Source: SUG2458 sp051872335
GTDB lineage: Bacteria; Bacillota_I; Bacilli_A; RFN20; CAG-826
Reading direction: 5' to 3'
Assembly (NCBI GenBank): GCA_051872335.1
Contig: JBJEDT010000047.1
Span: 1-24,870, forward strand
Length of the DNA: 24,870 nt
The notes under the pieces were generated by a model, which saw only the letters and a list, made by a program, of their open reading frames with translations, did no database searches and had not been told where the DNA came from. Each line of letters starts with the position of its first letter. Positions within the stretch are counted from its first letter, which is position 1. The position numbers and the translations under genes are program-made. Shown here in pieces: positions 6,903-14,029 of the stretch.

Positions 6903-8330
6903 ATGGATGAAAATATTAAAAATAAATCATTTTTGGATACAGTTAGCAATATAGACGAAAGTCGCAAAGAGGGGTTGAGTAACACCCCTCTTGCGACTAA
7001 GTCTAAAAATGACTTTAATATTATTAATAATAATATTAACTCTTGTATTGATTATTTTAAAATTCGGGTCATTGGTAAATGGACCGAAAAAGACAAATTT
7101 TTTAATGAATTTTTAAGTGCTTTATTAATTGATCCAGTTAATTATGATAGTTATCCTTTTGTAGGTGGATATCCTGTTAATAGAATATATGATGAAGATA
7201 CATTTCTTTTAGGAAATAATGAAGAACAGAAAACAAAGGATGGAAAATATTGTTGGTATATTGAATTAAAAGGTCATGGTTGTAGAATGTTTGATTTAAG
7301 ATGTAAAAATAATGGTGTCGATAGTAGAAATGCATATATTCAATTATTTAAAACTATTTTTGATTTTCGTTCTAAGGGTTATGTTATTGATTTTTATAGA
7401 ATTGATTTAGCTATAGATGATTTTAGTGGATTAATTAAAATTAACGAATTGAGAGAAAAATTTTTAAAAGGTCATTTTATTTCAAAGTTACGTAAAAGAA
7501 TTAATGAAGAAGATTTGGAGTTTGGAAAAAAAATAGAATCTAAAGGATTTTCAATAACATTAGGTGGCAAAACTTCTAGACAACTTTGTATTTATGATAA
7601 AGCAGCTGAAAGAGATAGTAGAGGTTATGATGTATTTATTAAAGATTGGATTCGTTATGAAAGTAGATTTTTACATAAAAATGCAGATTGGGCTGCTATA
7701 CAAATTTATACAGCGTTACTAGATAATAATTTAGCTTTTGTAAGTAGTAGATTATTAGGTGGTCTAATTGAATTTAAGGAAGACAATAATCGTGTTAGAA
7801 GTCAATTATGTAATGTAAAGATTTGGTCTAAGTGGGAAAAATTTCTTGGAACTTGTGAAAAAATTGAATATAAAAGTCAACAAGAATTAGAAATGGATAT
7901 TACAATGCATAAGAAAAAGAAATGGGTTGTTGATGTTCCATATAAAATTTTAACAATGGTTTATTTAATAGATCCAAAAAATTTTAATTCTTTTTTAAAG
8001 TTTTGTTTAGCTAAGGGTATTGCTAGATTAAAAAATGTAGATTTAAATCGAGTAAATTATCACTTAGTGTCAACTAATGATGAGCCTTTATTTATGGATG
8101 AAGCAAAAGATCTTGTTAAAAAATATGTTGGTTCTTATTTTGATTTTGGGGATGTACCTGAATATATTCAAAATTTATTTAATCTTACAGATGATGATAT
8201 TCAAGCTTTAAAAAATAATCCTGGTAATGTTTGTGATATTATCCAGGAACGTGATGAAATCATTAGAAAAACTAATGAAGAATTAAGAAAAAAGAAAACT
8301 AAAAATGATAGGAGTATAAATAATGAGTGA
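6903..8330 (+). CDS. Rolling-circle replication initiator, Rep_trans family
   Basis: The start at 6903 follows AAAGGGG (6888-6894); an upstream ATG at 6855 lies inside the previous gene without a ribosome site. The 475-residue product shows Rep_trans (PF02486) features: RIDLAIDDF at 166-174, a likely catalytic Tyr231 in IYDKAAE, and RYESRF at 251-256. Such proteins nick one strand at the double-strand origin and stay bound to the 5' end; relatives are pT181-type Rep, ICEBs1 NicK and RstA-type phage initiators. The first 35 codons contain a strong hairpin (6960-6998) that may be the origin. It overlaps the next gene by eight bases. Confidence 0.85.
   Translation: MDENIKNKSFLDTVSNIDESRKEGLSNTPLATKSKNDFNIINNNINSCIDYFKIRVIGKWTEKDKFFNEFLSALLIDPVNYDSYPFVGGYPVNRIYDEDTFLLGNNEEQKTKDGKYCWYIELKGHGCRMFDLRCKNNGVDSRNAYIQLFKTIFDFRSKGYVIDFYRIDLAIDDFSGLIKINELREKFLKGHFISKLRKRINEEDLEFGKKIESKGFSITLGGKTSRQLCIYDKAAERDSRGYDVFIKDWIRYESRFLHKNADWAAIQIYTALLDNNLAFVSSRLLGGLIEFKEDNNRVRSQLCNVKIWSKWEKFLGTCEKIEYKSQQELEMDITMHKKKKWVVDVPYKILTMVYLIDPKNFNSFLKFCLAKGIARLKNVDLNRVNYHLVSTNDEPLFMDEAKDLVKKYVGSYFDFGDVPEYIQNLFNLTDDDIQALKNNPGNVCDIIQERDEIIRKTNEELRKKKTKNDRSINNE
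6960..6998 (+). other. Candidate double-strand replication origin (hairpin inside rep)
   Basis: The left arm AGTCGCAAAGAGGGGT (6960-6975) pairs with ACCCCTCTTGCGACT (6984-6998), 15 pairs with one bulged A, around the loop TGAGTAAC. It is far more GC-rich than its surroundings and stands in the coding sequence of the initiator. Origins of pT181-type replicons lie inside rep in this way, and the nick sites of NicK-type relaxases also sit in a G-run/C-run inverted repeat with TAAC in the loop. It is therefore a likely target of the Rep itself. The nick position is not known. Confidence 0.6.
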
Positions 8331-8730
8331 TAATGAAAACTTTACAATTAAAACACCAGTTGCTAAGAAAGTAAAAGTTAATGGTGTTTATCAAGTACAT
8401 AATGATGACTTGAAAATTTTAACGAGTCATGGATATAAACATGATGTTATCGTTACATCAATTAATAAAAAAAGAAAAACTGCAAGGGTTAAAACTATTA
8501 CATCGTTGGAGAGAAGAAAAAATAATAAATGGTTTTTTACTAGTGGCAAGCTTGATGATGTTCGTAGCGGTAAAATATTATTAATTCCAATAAATCAATT
8601 TAAAACAAAACATTTAAGTGGTATAAACCATAATTCTAAAGTTGTTCCATTAGAAAAGATTCATTATAAAGAAATTAATGATAAAACAAAATTTCCTAAT
8701 AGATATAAATTCTTGATTCATAAAAAATAA
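8323..8730 (+). CDS. Small basic phage protein, 135 residues
   Basis: The ATG at 8323 follows AGGAG (8311-8315) and overlaps the end of rep by eight bases, so it is coupled to replication. The product is highly basic, ending in RYKFLIHKK, with NGVYQVHNDD near residue 20, HDVIVTSINKKRKTARVKT in the middle and LLIPINQF later. This alternation of strands and basic loops suggests a small beta-barrel, possibly nucleic-acid binding. It loosely resembles the protein at 285. No family is recognised. Its position after rep would fit a replication accessory or regulator. Confidence 0.7.
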   Translation: MSDNENFTIKTPVAKKVKVNGVYQVHNDDLKILTSHGYKHDVIVTSINKKRKTARVKTITSLERRKNNKWFFTSGKLDDVRSGKILLIPINQFKTKHLSGINHNSKVVPLEKIHYKEINDKTKFPNRYKFLIHKK

Positions 8731-8779
8731 AAAGAGAGCTATCGCTCTCAAATGGAAACACACATAAGGTTTCCGTCCT
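8722..8779 (-). ncRNA. Candidate small RNA of about 58 bases between rep block and int
   Basis: On the - strand a promoter (8786-8814) is followed by two hairpins. The first is GGAAAC/GTTTCC with the nine-base loop CTTATGTGT (8754-8774). The second is GAGAGC/GCTCTC with the loop GATA (8734-8749), followed by TTTTTATTTTTT (8722-8733), a textbook intrinsic terminator. On the + strand no T-run follows either hairpin, so the structure fits - strand transcription. It is antisense to any transcript reading from the rep block into int and could act as a counter-transcript on that leader or on targets elsewhere. Confidence 0.5.
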
Positions 8780-8785
8780 ATTAAT

Positions 8786-8814
8786 AATATATGTTATTTT
8801 AATTAATATTGCAA
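8786..8814 (-). promoter_or_regulatory. Candidate promoter of the antisense small RNA
   Basis: TTGCAA (8814-8809) and TATATT (8791-8786) on the - strand are exactly 17 bases apart, and predicted initiation near 8779 falls just before the first hairpin. The same gap shows no comparable + strand promoter for int. The region is AT-rich, so the -10 alone would mean little; the combination with the terminator carries the weight. Confidence 0.5.
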
Positions 8815-8842
8815 TATTTTTACAAAAATTGGAGGAAAAAAT

Positions 8843-9940
8843 ATGCCCATATATAAATCATCTACTGGATGGATGTATAAATGTTGTATAAATTCTCATC
8901 AATATTGTAAACGTGGTTTTAAAACTAAAAAAGAAGCCGAACTTGCTGAAGCTGCTTTTAAATTGAATTTTAAAGAAATAAAATCATTAAGTAATATTAA
9001 ATTATCTGTATCAATTAAAAATTATCTATCATCTTTACAAGATCATACATCTAAAGGTAATTTATATACATTGAAATTAAGATTAAATAAATATGTATTA
9101 AATTATTTTAATGATATTAATTTAAATCAATTAACTAGTTCAAAAATAGTTAATTGGTATTATTATCTTAAAGATATTGATTTAACATTACATTATAAAA
9201 ACAATGTTTTGAAATTAGTAAGACAATTCTTTAAGTATTTAAATTTATATTATAATTTTGACAATTCAATTTTTGATAAACTACATTTATTTAAAGACTA
9301 TTCTATTAAACCTATTATTATTGATGAAGTTGATAATTATATTACGATAAATGAATTTAAAAATTTATATAATAGTATAAACGATTCGTATTGGAAGTTG
9401 TATATATCCTTAAGTTTCTTTTTAGGTCTAAGACTTGGTGAACTTAAAGCTTTAACTAATGATGAAAATTCCATTAATCATAAATATAAAGCTTTACTTA
9501 TTTATAAACAACTTGTTTATGCTGGAGTTGGTAAACCAGTCTTATCTTGTCCTAAAAGTAAAGCTAGTGATAGAGTTTATTATTTACCAGATTTTTTATA
9601 TAACATGTTAATAGATCATATTTCAAAATTTAAATTAAAAACTGGTGATTATATATTCTTTTCAAAAGCTAATAAAAAGAAAGCAATATCTTCTACTACT
9701 ATTAGAAGAAAGTTAGATTCATATAGTGTTGGTCTAAGTATTAAGTTATATCCTCATAAGTTTAGACACAGTGCAGCAACTAATTTATTTGAAAATGGTG
9801 CTTTAAAAGAAGATATTAAAAATTTCTTAGGCCACGAAACTAGTGAAGTAACAATGAATGTATATGTACATAAGACTAAAGAAGAAGTTGATAGAGTTAA
9901 TAATGTTTTAGAAGATATTTTTAATAAGATTAAGGAGTAA
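8843..9940 (+). CDS. int: Tyrosine recombinase (phage integrase)
   Basis: The start follows GGAGG (8831-8835). The 365-residue protein has the layout of Tn916/phage-type integrases: an N-terminal arm-binding region (KRGFKTKKEAELAEA, residues 23-37), a SAM-like core-binding domain (about 55-150), and a C-terminal catalytic domain. The catalytic set is visible: Arg197 in GLRLGELKAL, a beta-hairpin Lys in PKSKASDR (238 or 240), His305 and Arg308 in HKFRHS, His331 in LGHE, and Tyr341 in MNVYVH. It would carry out site-specific integration and excision of the element, and it sits at the right end, as usual. The short next gene follows in the same transcript. Confidence 0.92.
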   Translation: MPIYKSSTGWMYKCCINSHQYCKRGFKTKKEAELAEAAFKLNFKEIKSLSNIKLSVSIKNYLSSLQDHTSKGNLYTLKLRLNKYVLNYFNDINLNQLTSSKIVNWYYYLKDIDLTLHYKNNVLKLVRQFFKYLNLYYNFDNSIFDKLHLFKDYSIKPIIIDEVDNYITINEFKNLYNSINDSYWKLYISLSFFLGLRLGELKALTNDENSINHKYKALLIYKQLVYAGVGKPVLSCPKSKASDRVYYLPDFLYNMLIDHISKFKLKTGDYIFFSKANKKKAISSTTIRRKLDSYSVGLSIKLYPHKFRHSAATNLFENGALKEDIKNFLGHETSEVTMNVYVHKTKEEVDRVNNVLEDIFNKIKE

Positions 9941-9942
9941 TT

Positions 9943-10284
9943 ATGTTTGAAGATAAAAGATTTTTTAAATATTTTTATATAGAAGTAAAGACTACATATT
10001 ACAAGTGTCAACAAAAAAGAATATATTATCCTGAAGATTTCCTTTTAAAGCTACATCACGATCTTGTAGATGGTGCTAAAATGATTGAATCTTTATTTCC
10101 AATGTATATTGAAAAATTATTTAAAGATGGTTCATTTACTTATTTAACACCAACAACTGAATATGAAGTTGTTTTATATAAAATAAGTAAACAGTGTACC
10201 AGGATTAATGATTTGGACTCTTATAAAAAATTTTATGATGAAATTTATACATTTTTAGAAACATTGCATGCAGTATCTTTTTAG
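9943..10284 (+). CDS. Hypothetical 113-residue protein downstream of int
   Basis: The ATG at 9943 follows AAGGAG (9932-9937), which lies in the last codons of int. The product looks soluble and helical, rich in Tyr, Phe and Lys, with no membrane segment or known motif. It ends inside a strong terminator, so it is the last gene of the element's + strand transcript. Placement beside int would suit an excisionase or regulator, but no helix-turn-helix is evident. Function is unknown. Confidence 0.7.
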   Translation: MFEDKRFFKYFYIEVKTTYYKCQQKRIYYPEDFLLKLHHDLVDGAKMIESLFPMYIEKLFKDGSFTYLTPTTEYEVVLYKISKQCTRINDLDSYKKFYDEIYTFLETLHAVSF

Positions 10285-10295
10285 ATACTGCTTTT
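10270..10295 (+). terminator. Intrinsic terminator of the element's + strand operon
   Basis: GCAGTATCT (10270-10278) and AGATACTGC (10283-10291) form a perfect nine-pair stem with a TTTT loop, followed by TTTTCTT. The stop codon of the 113-residue gene lies within it. It marks the end of the phage transcript. Confidence 0.8.
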
Positions 10296-10369
10296 CTTGT
10301 TTGGTGTGCGGGAGGTAAGATGGCCGAAAATAAAAAAGGCCTTGCGAACTACACTGAAATAGTGTACTT

Positions 10370-10471
10370 TTAAATTATGGATATTACTTCTAAAATTATT
10401 TTTAGAAAGTAATAAATAATTTGAAGTACTTGAAGTAGGAGTTCAAGTACTTTTTTATTTTTTTTGTTCAT
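10370..10471 (-). CDS. Possible 33-residue hydrophobic peptide (type I toxin-like)
   Basis: On the - strand an ATG at 10471 follows the near-perfect ribosome site GGAGGTGAT, spaced seven bases. The frame begins MNKKNKKVLELLLQVLQ and continues as a hydrophobic or amphipathic helix rich in Ile, Leu and Tyr, ending after 33 residues with TAA at 10370. A short Lys/Asn head and one hydrophobic helix is the form of many type I toxins of Firmicutes. Opposite strand signals (palindrome plus TATAAT at 10498-10520) could drive a divergent RNA. The frame also contains a strong inverted repeat, so part of the coding look could be by-product of a hairpin. No homologue is recognised. Confidence 0.4.
   Translation of the reverse strand: MNKKNKKVLELLLQVLQIIYYFLKIILEVISII
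10424..10462 (+). terminator. Strong hairpin with T-run
   Basis: AAGTACTTGAA (10424-10434) and TTCAAGTACTT (10442-10452) form a perfect 11-pair stem with the loop GTAGGAG, followed by TTTTATTTTTTTT. It would stop + strand transcription. It lies inside the possible - strand peptide gene, where the T-run corresponds to Lys and Asn codons, so it may be either a terminator or a structure in the peptide mRNA. Confidence 0.5.
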
Positions 10472-10497
10472 CTTTACATCACCTCCGAGAACCATCT

Positions 10498-10520
10498 GCA
10501 CATTTTACATGTGCTATAAT
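10498..10520 (+). promoter_or_regulatory. Palindrome and TATAAT, possible divergent promoter with operator
   Basis: GCACAT/ATGTGC (10498-10503/10509-10514) lies directly before TATAAT (10515-10520). No good -35 is seen on the + strand. Sequences flanking it are similar in opposite orientation: AGGTGATGTAAAGAT on the - strand and AGGTGATGTCAAGAT on the + strand (from 10535), as if a ribosome-site region had been duplicated and inverted. This may be a repressor site between two short transcripts. Confidence 0.35.
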
Positions 10521-10604
10521 TTGAAAAAGTGATGAGGTGATGTCAAGATAACAAAATCAAGGCTGAATTTATTTATAAATTAAAGGGGCAAATGCATAAA
10601 ATTC

Positions 10605-10641
10605 ATAAAAAAAAGAACCGATTTTTAAGTCGATTTCTTTT
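10605..10641 (-). terminator. Terminator downstream of tRNA-Leu
   Basis: TTCTTTT (10635-10641) pairs with AAAAGAA (10611-10617), and TCG (10630-10632) with CGA (10619-10621), around an eight-base loop. On the - strand it is followed by a run of T, so it should end the tRNA transcript. It can also work weakly on the + strand. Confidence 0.5.
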
Positions 10642-10652
10642 ATCATTTTTCC

Positions 10653-10737
10653 TGGTGCAGGATAAGAGACTCGAACTCTTATGGCTCTCACCGCTAGATC
10701 CTAAGTCTAGTGCGTCTACCAATTTCGCCAATCCTGC
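10653..10737 (-). tRNA. tRNA-Leu (anticodon UAG)
   Basis: Read on the - strand, the acceptor GCAGGAT (10737-10731) pairs with ATCCTGC (10663-10657), followed by an encoded ACCA (10656-10653). The anticodon stem CTAGA/TCTAG encloses CTTAGGA, giving anticodon TAG (10703-10701). A GGTGAGAGCC variable arm and a TTCGAGT T-loop are present, as in a leucine class II tRNA. Its 3' end faces the integrase, so it is a possible attachment site. Confidence 0.95.
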
Positions 10738-10789
10738 AACTTTAATTTCTAGAATAATTATTCTCAAAGTGAGAGCCTCAATAACTTTT

Positions 10790-10815
10790 CTAAAAATAAA
10801 AGTGCCTTAAGCACT
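10790..10815 (-). terminator. Possible terminator between the two tRNAs
   Basis: On the - strand AGTGC (10815-10811) pairs with GCACT (10805-10801) around TTAAG, followed by TTTATTTTT. The five-pair stem is short. It lies just downstream of tRNA-Thr and could act as a partial terminator or as a processing signal. Confidence 0.45.
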
Positions 10816-10821
10816 AATAAA

Positions 10822-10897
10822 TGGTGCCTTCTATAGGACTCGAACCTACAACCTATTGATTACAAATCAATTGCTCTACCAATTGAGCTAAGAAGGC
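10822..10897 (-). tRNA. tRNA-Thr (anticodon UGU)
   Basis: Acceptor arms GCCTTCT (10897-10891) and AGAAGGC (10832-10826) pair, with encoded ACCA at 10825-10822. The anticodon stem ATTGA/TCAAT encloses TTTGTAA, giving TGT. The D-arm (TAGCTCAATTGGTAGAGCA) and the T-loop (GTTCGAGT) are canonical. Confidence 0.96.
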
Positions 10898-10931
10898 ATA
10901 TGAGGTTAAATCATTTAAGATTCAACGCTCA

Positions 10932-10959
10932 ATTATATTAACAAATTATAAATTAAGAA
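10932..10959 (-). promoter_or_regulatory. Candidate promoter of the tRNA transcript
   Basis: On the - strand TATAAT (10937-10932) lies about 34 bases before tRNA-Thr. A -35-like TTCTTA (10959-10954) is 16 bases upstream. The -10 is good and the -35 weak. The gap 10898-11050 otherwise shows no gene and no clean terminator for the surface-protein gene ending at 11051. Confidence 0.45.
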
Positions 10960-11050
10960 TCAATATATTTTTAAGAAAAATGAAAATTTTATTTAAAATC
11001 TCTTCAAAAATATTTCTTTTGTATGCATTTATTTAATAAAAACATCAAAA

Positions 11051-13366
11051 TTATCCGTGGTTCCAAGTTTTCGTATTAGAATCATAATTTAAAGTTGTAC
11101 TTTCTTGACTTTCACAACCAAATTGACAAAACTTCCATTGATTATATTTTTCTGTAGTGGATTTGCTAGCAGATGTATATATTTTTTGAGAAATTGTTCC
11201 ACCTATATAATATGTTGTAGATGAAGAATTTGAATTAACATGTATATACGCTCCATTATAAAAAGCATAATATAAAGATCCTACAGTAATAATTCCAGTT
11301 TGTTCGTTAAAAGAGCATACTTGCCATGAACCAAGAGTATTATTAATTCTATTAGCTATATTGTTTTCAGGTGCAGGTGTATTCACAATTAATTTGCCAG
11401 TAACGCCATAAGGTAAATAGCTATCAGAATTATAAACAAAAGAGTATGTTGTACTATCTACATTTATTATGCCTGTGTTCATATTATATTCCCCTTTTTT
11501 CAATTCATTATTTTGTATAAAATATGCTATACCATATGAAACCAATGGATAATTATAATATTGTGCAGGTATTTTCGAATAAACTGCATCTTTAGATACT
11601 AAAGCCATATTAATAAATGAAATCTTATACGCCACCCCACTACGTGTAATATGTCCCAAACTTAAAGAAGACTCATAAAGATTAATCCCACATCCATTAT
11701 TAATTGCATTTTCTAAAGATTTCAATGCTTTATTTGATAAGTCTATGTACCCACCTAGTTCGTACATTTCTGCATCTACACTAGTACTATTAGTATCAAA
11801 TACTAAATCACCATCGATTATTACTTTTCCTGAAATATTCTTATTTGATAAATCAGAAAGACAATAACTGTTTAAATAAAAATTACCAGGATATTGTAAA
11901 GTACTATTTATATATCCTCTAGTACCTATCCCTCCTTGAACATAAGATATACTGTTGTTAGAAAATTGTAATGTTGACTCACTATCCAAATATATTGTTG
12001 CATATGGATTAGCTTCAAATAATTGTTTTATTACTACATTCATTTTATAAAAACTAATGTCATAATATGATGAAATAGGAAATTCAACATAACTCATTGA
12101 AACAGTAATAGAACCCAATACATTAATTTCTAAATTCAATGAATTCATTATAATATTCGGTTTAGCATTATCCCATTCCGAATTATAGGTTATAGATTCA
12201 GGTAAAATATACTCATTTAAATCTAACTTATTTGTAAAAACAAGTTTTTCTCTATAAAGAGATGGTATGTATTTAGCCATACTACTAGCAATAGAAGAAT
12301 AATTACTAGCTAAATCAATAGCATAACCACCTTCCATTTGTATTAGAAAGGAACTATTTGGACCTATTAGAAACATCTCAGTAGGATAATTACTATCACT
12401 TGCATTCAAAGAAGATACAGCTTTTAAAATGCCACCATATTCAATTATAGTCGTACAAGATAAGTAAGGTGTAGAGTAGGTACTGAAAGGTGAATAAGCA
12501 TATGTATAGTCATGGACTAAATTACCACCACCGGCAAAATCTAAAATACAAAATGGAGTTATAACAGTACCACCATTAGCAACATATATCATCCCTTTTC
12601 CAATTCGAGAATTAGTAACTAGTCCATATGCTTGTAAAGTTCCATAAACAATAATATTATGTCCATTCAAATCTAATGTGGTAAAGCCACCTGAAATTGC
12701 TCCATTAATGGTATTTGGGCCAGTACCAGTAGAATATCCTACCTGTGCTCCCAAATTAAAAGTTGCACCACTTTCAATAATTAAATCAGTCTGTAATACT
12801 ATTTTCGTTACAGCTTCATCTTCACTACCAAAATCAGTTGTACTTCCTGTAGTAGTATTATCCGTATTACAAGGGTCTTTTGAGGAATCATAAGGAACAT
12901 CTAAAGAATTACCACTACCTAAAGTATCGTCAGTAATATTAACAACATTTTGGTTTGATGAATCACCAGGAGTAACATTAACATTATCTATACTCGATGT
13001 AGGTGAATTTGAAGAAGTTATTTCAGTATAAACAGGATAAACAGATATATTACTTGAAATAACTTGATTCTCATCAATAGGTGCTTGTGTATTATAATCA
13101 TACCATCCATCAAAATAATAACCATCTAAAATAGGATCATCTCCCAAATATTTTGACAAATAATCATTTGCATCTACTTCTTGAGCAGATGAAGTACTTT
13201 TATCTGCACTATATTTTGTTAAAGTAAAATAATCTACTTCACTAATATCATTTTTTGAAATTTCAGTTGATTCAATAATGCTTTTAGCGATAATCCAAGA
13301 AGCACTTCCAATTACAGATGCTGCAATAGTACAGGATAATGCAATTATAAAAATTTTCTTATTCAT
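11051..13366 (-). CDS. Large surface protein with InlB/Flg_new repeat and beta-helix-like body
   Basis: The ATG at 13366 follows GAAGGAGGA and lies one base after the upstream gene. Residues 5-28 are a hydrophobic leader ending SASWIIAK, the S/T-W-V/I-I motif shared with the proteins at 13368 and 24072 and reminiscent of SipW substrates (TasA has TWAAF). Residues 48-115 contain an InlB/Flg_new-type repeat (YYFDGWYDYNTQAPI). A Ser/Thr/Asn/Asp-rich linker follows. The long body has many short strands (LDLNGHNIIVYGTLQAYG, IYVANGGTVITPF) typical of right-handed beta-helices. No LPXTG or C-terminal anchor is present. It is the last gene of the cluster and probably a secreted fibre or adhesin component. 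Confidence 0.8.
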   Translation of the reverse strand: MNKKIFIIALSCTIAASVIGSASWIIAKSIIESTEISKNDISEVDYFTLTKYSADKSTSSAQEVDANDYLSKYLGDDPILDGYYFDGWYDYNTQAPIDENQVISSNISVYPVYTEITSSNSPTSSIDNVNVTPGDSSNQNVVNITDDTLGSGNSLDVPYDSSKDPCNTDNTTTGSTTDFGSEDEAVTKIVLQTDLIIESGATFNLGAQVGYSTGTGPNTINGAISGGFTTLDLNGHNIIVYGTLQAYGLVTNSRIGKGMIYVANGGTVITPFCILDFAGGGNLVHDYTYAYSPFSTYSTPYLSCTTIIEYGGILKAVSSLNASDSNYPTEMFLIGPNSSFLIQMEGGYAIDLASNYSSIASSMAKYIPSLYREKLVFTNKLDLNEYILPESITYNSEWDNAKPNIIMNSLNLEINVLGSITVSMSYVEFPISSYYDISFYKMNVVIKQLFEANPYATIYLDSESTLQFSNNSISYVQGGIGTRGYINSTLQYPGNFYLNSYCLSDLSNKNISGKVIIDGDLVFDTNSTSVDAEMYELGGYIDLSNKALKSLENAINNGCGINLYESSLSLGHITRSGVAYKISFINMALVSKDAVYSKIPAQYYNYPLVSYGIAYFIQNNELKKGEYNMNTGIINVDSTTYSFVYNSDSYLPYGVTGKLIVNTPAPENNIANRINNTLGSWQVCSFNEQTGIITVGSLYYAFYNGAYIHVNSNSSSTTYYIGGTISQKIYTSASKSTTEKYNQWKFCQFGCESQESTTLNYDSNTKTWNHG

Positions 13367-13367
13367 A

Positions 13368-13985
13368 CTAATATCCTCCTTCTATTGCAAAAGTTAAACA
13401 AGGCTCAAATGATGTAGTAAAATCTTCTACATCATCTTTAATATTTACATAAACTTGAGTCATAATAGTAGCAGTGTTAAGAGAATTACTAATTGTATTA
13501 CTAATAAATGTATATAGGTTAGGATCTGCTGCTTTATCATTAATTAAAATAACTTTGCTAAAAGCAGATGTTCGTTCACTATTATTAACAGTGTATGAAA
13601 TACCACTAGAATAGAAAACAATCTTTTCTATGTAAAATCTTGAATCACTAATAATAAATGAACAATTCAAATATGCATTATCGATATTATCCGATGTTAC
13701 ATCAACTTGAAATGCTTCAACATCTACTAATAAATTGAAATTGTAATAGTTTTTTGTAAATTCTTTAATACCATTATTTTTACTATATATAAAAGAAATG
13801 CCATTCTCTTTAGTTGCAGAAGAAGCATCACTAGATAACCAGTTAATTTCTATTAAGTCACTAACTGTAATTATCCCTATTGTGTCATCTTCTGGTACAG
13901 AAATTACCCATGAGGAAAAGCCAGTACTAATCAATGATAAAGTACTTAAACATAAAATCAAATATAACTTCTTCTTTGATAACAT
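13368..13985 (-). CDS. TasA/camelysin-like secreted protein
   Basis: The start is ATG at 13985, after AAGGAGGG; a GTG at 14003 precedes that ribosome site and is unlikely. The 205-residue product has a leader (residues 5-22) ending STGFSSWVIS and then GIITVSDLIEIN. The protein at 24072 shows the same arrangement: TLATWVIG followed by GNITVTDASNEN. Both therefore look like diverged members of one SipW-dependent, TasA/camelysin-like family. The rest is beta-rich and lacks an anchor. It lies between the repeat lipoprotein and the 771-residue surface protein, nearly touching the latter. A minor or capping fibre subunit is a reasonable inference. Confidence 0.7.
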   Translation of the reverse strand: MLSKKKLYLILCLSTLSLISTGFSSWVISVPEDDTIGIITVSDLIEINWLSSDASSATKENGISFIYSKNNGIKEFTKNYYNFNLLVDVEAFQVDVTSDNIDNAYLNCSFIISDSRFYIEKIVFYSSGISYTVNNSERTSAFSKVILINDKAADPNLYTFISNTISNSLNTATIMTQVYVNIKDDVEDFTTSFEPCLTFAIEGGY

Positions 13986-14029
13986 AGTTTTGCCCTCCTT
14001 CACAAATAATAAATTAATAATTAATCAAA

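Larger units (their letters stand above)
1..10295 (+). mobile_element. Inovirus-like integrated element (prophage), left end outside the window
   Basis: All genes from 63 to 10284 are on the + strand and tightly packed, often overlapping by a few bases. The order is secreted proteins, Zot/pI-type ATPase, Rep_trans-family initiator, then tyrosine recombinase. That set (morphogenesis ATPase, rolling-circle initiator, integrase, secreted and anchored surface proteins, about 10 kb) matches integrated filamentous phages. The last gene ends in an intrinsic terminator at 10270-10295, after which orientation switches to host tRNAs and a - strand cluster. No small single-span coat protein is seen, so the element probably begins upstream of base 1. 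A conjugative or plasmid-like element with a NicK-type Rep is a weaker alternative, since no other transfer genes are present. The right boundary is approximate and no att repeat could be identified. Confidence 0.75.
10296..10650. other. Boundary region without a confirmed gene
   Basis: This 355-base stretch between the phage terminator and tRNA-Leu is rich in inverted repeats. It holds a possible 33-residue hydrophobic peptide gene on the - strand (10370-10471), a long hairpin (10424-10452), a palindrome beside TATAAT (10498-10520), and a weak terminator at 10605-10641. TACACT/AGTGTA (10350-10366) is another small stem. No att repeat could be matched because the left end of the element is not in the window. 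Confidence 0.5.

Noticed and set aside
8731..8774. The double hairpin as a + strand terminator after the 8323 gene
   Set aside because: No T-run follows either stem on the + strand, whereas the - strand has a clear one.
10305..10345. Resemblance of GGTGTGCGGGAGG to part of a signal-recognition-particle RNA
   Set aside because: The conserved GGAAG tetraloop helix and the rest of the RNA are absent.
10320..10373. A 17-residue frame (MAENKKGLANYTEIVYF) after GGGAGGT on the + strand
   Set aside because: The ribosome site is only four bases from the ATG and the frame is too short to support without transcription or homologues. It overlaps a structured, repeat-rich region.
10592..10810. A + strand frame of 72 residues with AAAGGGG upstream
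   Set aside because: It runs antisense through tRNA-Leu and has a composition set by the tRNA sequence, so it is a shadow.
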